This document shows positions 5,405-7,108 of a DNA stretch of 7,108 nucleotides, in pieces. The notes beneath the pieces were generated by a model, which saw only the letters and a list, made by a program, of their open reading frames with translations, was not told where the DNA came from and did not search any database. The stretch is taken from assembly GCA_017394475.1 (NCBI GenBank), contig JAFPYQ010000352.1, forward strand, positions 1-7,108. The letters are read 5' to 3'. This DNA is from Oscillospiraceae bacterium. GTDB lineage: Bacteria > Bacillota > Clostridia > Oscillospirales > Ruminococcaceae. The position numbers and the translations under genes are program-made. Position 1 is the first letter of the stretch. The number at the start of each line of letters is the position of its first letter.

Positions 5405-7108
5405 TCATCCCATTGCCTCTACCTGTACAAAAGTGCAGGTCTGGGGGTACTGACCGCTTATGATGGTCACATTCCAGTCAATGCCGATATCATCTGTATA
5501 GAGATGGATATAGTTCTCGGGCACGCCCTCAGGGATATCCACGTAATATGCAAGGGCAGCACCCTTTTCAAGCTCATATTCCTCGCCGCTCCCGCTGTCC
5601 TTCCATACACCGCCCGAGGAGGCATCATAGGTGCCGTGTCTCAGCTGTATCTTCGCATCATCATACAGCGAGACAGCCATTACCACCTGCTGTGCATCCC
5701 CTGCTATGTCCTCTCTCACGGGATAGCCCATGAAGCTCAGTATATTTTCCGAAGGCTCGGTGATGATGAACATACCCGCATTTTTCGGGGCAAATTCCAT
5801 GAACCTGCGCCACTTTGAGGGCAGCCTGTCGAACATGAAATCCTCATAAAGGTATTTCGCTTCATCATCCTCGTAGGGCAGGTCAAATGAGGAAGTCAGC
5901 ATGATATCCGGGTTCTCGGGGTCGGCATATTCGATCTCTGCCTGCAGCCTGTCATCGCTGAAACGGATGTCAAAGACCTCTCCGGGAGCGGTGAAAAGCA
6001 CATCGCCGCTGTAGTTCATAACATCATTCTGCTTGCTGTAAAGACAGGTATAGATATCATCATTGTACCAGGTGAGATTTGCACCCACCAGCGGGTCTAT
6101 CCTGCCGGAATAAAGATCAAACACCGCATAAACGCTCCAGTGCGGGTTCACATGGCCTTCTATGACTATCTTGTCCCCTACCTGCTCGGTGCCCATGATC
6201 TGATTCATGCCGTATTCGGAGAGCACATATTCCGCATCATTGTATATGAAAGTGGTGCCTTCATAGGATATCTCAGGCTCTGCAAGTCCGAACTGATACT
6301 TTCCGTAATAGAACCTGTCTGTCTCATCCATGCTGATGACAGTGCCTTTATCATCCGTGCAGACCTTGTAGACAGCCACGGGCATCTCACGGTCCCATGT
6401 GTCGGGATAGAGGAAATTCTCATCTGATATCCTGTCGGAAAGATCGTATTCCGCAGCACCCGAAAGATGAACGGTGTCACTTGCGAAATTCCCTGCGATA
6501 TACCTTCTTTCGGAATAGTCATCCTGCACCGTTTCCTCATTATGGTCAAGCTCCTGCAGCAGCACTTCACCGTTCTCATGCCGCCAGCACAGGGCATAGA
6601 ACTCCTTGTCCTTCTTTATGGGCTCGTCCACCCTCACGCCGTTTTCGCGATGGAGCACCCAGTGGAAATTGTATCTGCGTGAGCGGGACTCATCCCATGA
6701 AGGAGCAGCGAACAGGTAGTAGGACGACATGCTGTCGCCGTTGCCCACCTCCTCCATATAGAGAAGGTCCTCGCCGTCGGTGCGGCCGATGTAGCAAAGC
6801 CCCGATGCGGTATCTTCCATTACGCCTGCCTCATAGTATTCCCGCTGATCCTCGGGTAGCACCTCTGTTGAGAGCTCGGGGCAAGTCCATGTGAATCTCA
6901 TGGTCTTTGCCATGCTGTCGGTATCATCCGTTTCAAAGACAAGAGTACCACTGGCTTTGAAGCCGTCGGAAAGGCGGGTGAAGGTGGTGGTGCCATCCTC
7001 CGCGATATCAAATGAAGCATAGTCTTCCCCGGTCTTTGTGTCCTCAAGGAACCATTTCCCGCTGACAAAGGCACTTACATTCTCCGGTGAATCCAGCTTC
7101 ACGGGAGC
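5405..7108 (-). CDS. Large acidic protein of unknown function, probably extracytoplasmic (5' end outside window)
   Basis: The frame is open to the right edge, giving at least 567 residues. The in-frame GTG at 7102 lies 6 bases from the edge, so the start is not established and any signal peptide is outside the window. The visible sequence is acidic and predicted mainly beta: repeated short strands separated by DG, DD and NG turns. The first about 60 residues (SGKWFLEDTKTGEDYASFDIAEDGTT in two parts around DGFKASGTLVFE) resemble the pattern of small lipocalin-like barrels, in which an opening G-x-W is followed by strands showing how a signal changes with the added term; this is a weak pattern match only. 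Many aromatic residues (YFY, WY, YY) are scattered throughout. No catalytic motif, cohesin, dockerin or glycosidase signature was recognised. The membrane-anchored protein gene follows after 19 nt, which suggests a surface pair. A secreted or lipoprotein nature is an inference from composition. Confidence 0.75.
   Translation of the reverse strand, partial: APVKLDSPENVSAFVSGKWFLEDTKTGEDYASFDIAEDGTTTFTRLSDGFKASGTLVFETDDTDSMAKTMRFTWTCPELSTEVLPEDQREYYEAGVMEDTASGLCYIGRTDGEDLLYMEEVGNGDSMSSYYLFAAPSWDESRSRRYNFHWVLHRENGVRVDEPIKKDKEFYALCWRHENGEVLLQELDHNEETVQDDYSERRYIAGNFASDTVHLSGAAEYDLSDRISDENFLYPDTWDREMPVAVYKVCTDDKGTVISMDETDRFYYGKYQFGLAEPEISYEGTTFIYNDAEYVLSEYGMNQIMGTEQVGDKIVIEGHVNPHWSVYAVFDLYSGRIDPLVGANLTWYNDDIYTCLYSKQNDVMNYSGDVLFTAPGEVFDIRFSDDRLQAEIEYADPENPDIMLTSSFDLPYEDDEAKYLYEDFMFDRLPSKWRRFMEFAPKNAGMFIITEPSENILSFMGYPVREDIAGDAQQVVMAVSLYDDAKIQLRHGTYDASSGGVWKDSGSGEEYELEKGAALAYYVDIPEGVPENYIHLYTDDIGIDWNVTIISGQYPQTCTFVQVEAMG

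Noticed and set aside
5366..5818. Plus-strand open frame antisense to the large acidic protein
   Set aside because: It overlaps the coding strand of a much longer frame and the SD of the downstream gene, and its translation is low-complexity and unrecognisable.
7100..7102. GTG as the true start of the large acidic protein
   Set aside because: The frame stays open to the window edge, too little sequence is left to see an SD, and a signal peptide would be expected further upstream.
1..7108. Search for tRNA, rRNA, CRISPR array, insertion sequence or attachment site
   Set aside because: No cloverleaf, regularly spaced repeat, transposase motif or paired direct repeat was seen; the repeats found are local hairpins and the TTAGTA cluster.

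Overview
The window reads like a chromosomal segment of an anaerobic Gram-positive bacterium of the Clostridia, most likely Ruminococcus or a close relative. This is inferred from purine-rich Shine-Dalgarno sequences before nearly every gene, a near-consensus sigma-A type promoter, tight gene packing, and the mix of families (an EFR1-type flavodoxin/ferredoxin protein and a pnuC-nadR pair). No rRNA, tRNA, CRISPR array, transposase or phage gene was recognised. Seven protein genes are supported, two of them cut by the window edges.

Left part (1-1967, plus strand): the C-terminal part of an EFR1-like two-[4Fe-4S] ferredoxin protein overlaps a TetR-family regulator by 23 nt. A nitrilase-superfamily carbon-nitrogen hydrolase follows 27 nt later. 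The three look like one transcription unit, which suggests a redox protein, a regulator and an amide/nitrile-type hydrolase sharing control. The 120-bp gap at 1968-2087 lies between convergent genes and holds two hairpins. The second is a perfect 10-bp stem that best serves the minus-strand operon.

Middle part (2088-4611, minus strand): an NAD-precursor salvage operon. A strong promoter (TTGACA, 17 bp, TATACT) is overlapped by a cluster of TTAGTA half-sites that looks like an operator. It precedes pnuC (nicotinamide riboside/NMN uptake), which overlaps by ATGA a two-domain NadR-like enzyme (NMN adenylyltransferase plus ribosylnicotinamide kinase, without the N-terminal DNA-binding domain of enterobacterial NadR). 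Imported nicotinamide riboside would be phosphorylated and adenylylated to NAD. A small tyrosine-rich protein of unknown function ends the operon.

Right part (4612-7108, minus strand): a large acidic, probably extracytoplasmic protein of unknown function, cut by the right edge, is followed after 19 nt by a 257-residue protein with a membrane segment at each end. They are probably co-transcribed and end at a perfect 16-bp hairpin that sits 4 bp from the pnuC -35 box.

The most interesting points are the unidentified operator of the pnuC operon, the unknown third gene in the NAD salvage operon, and the unknown secreted/membrane pair. None can be called a new system from sequence alone.
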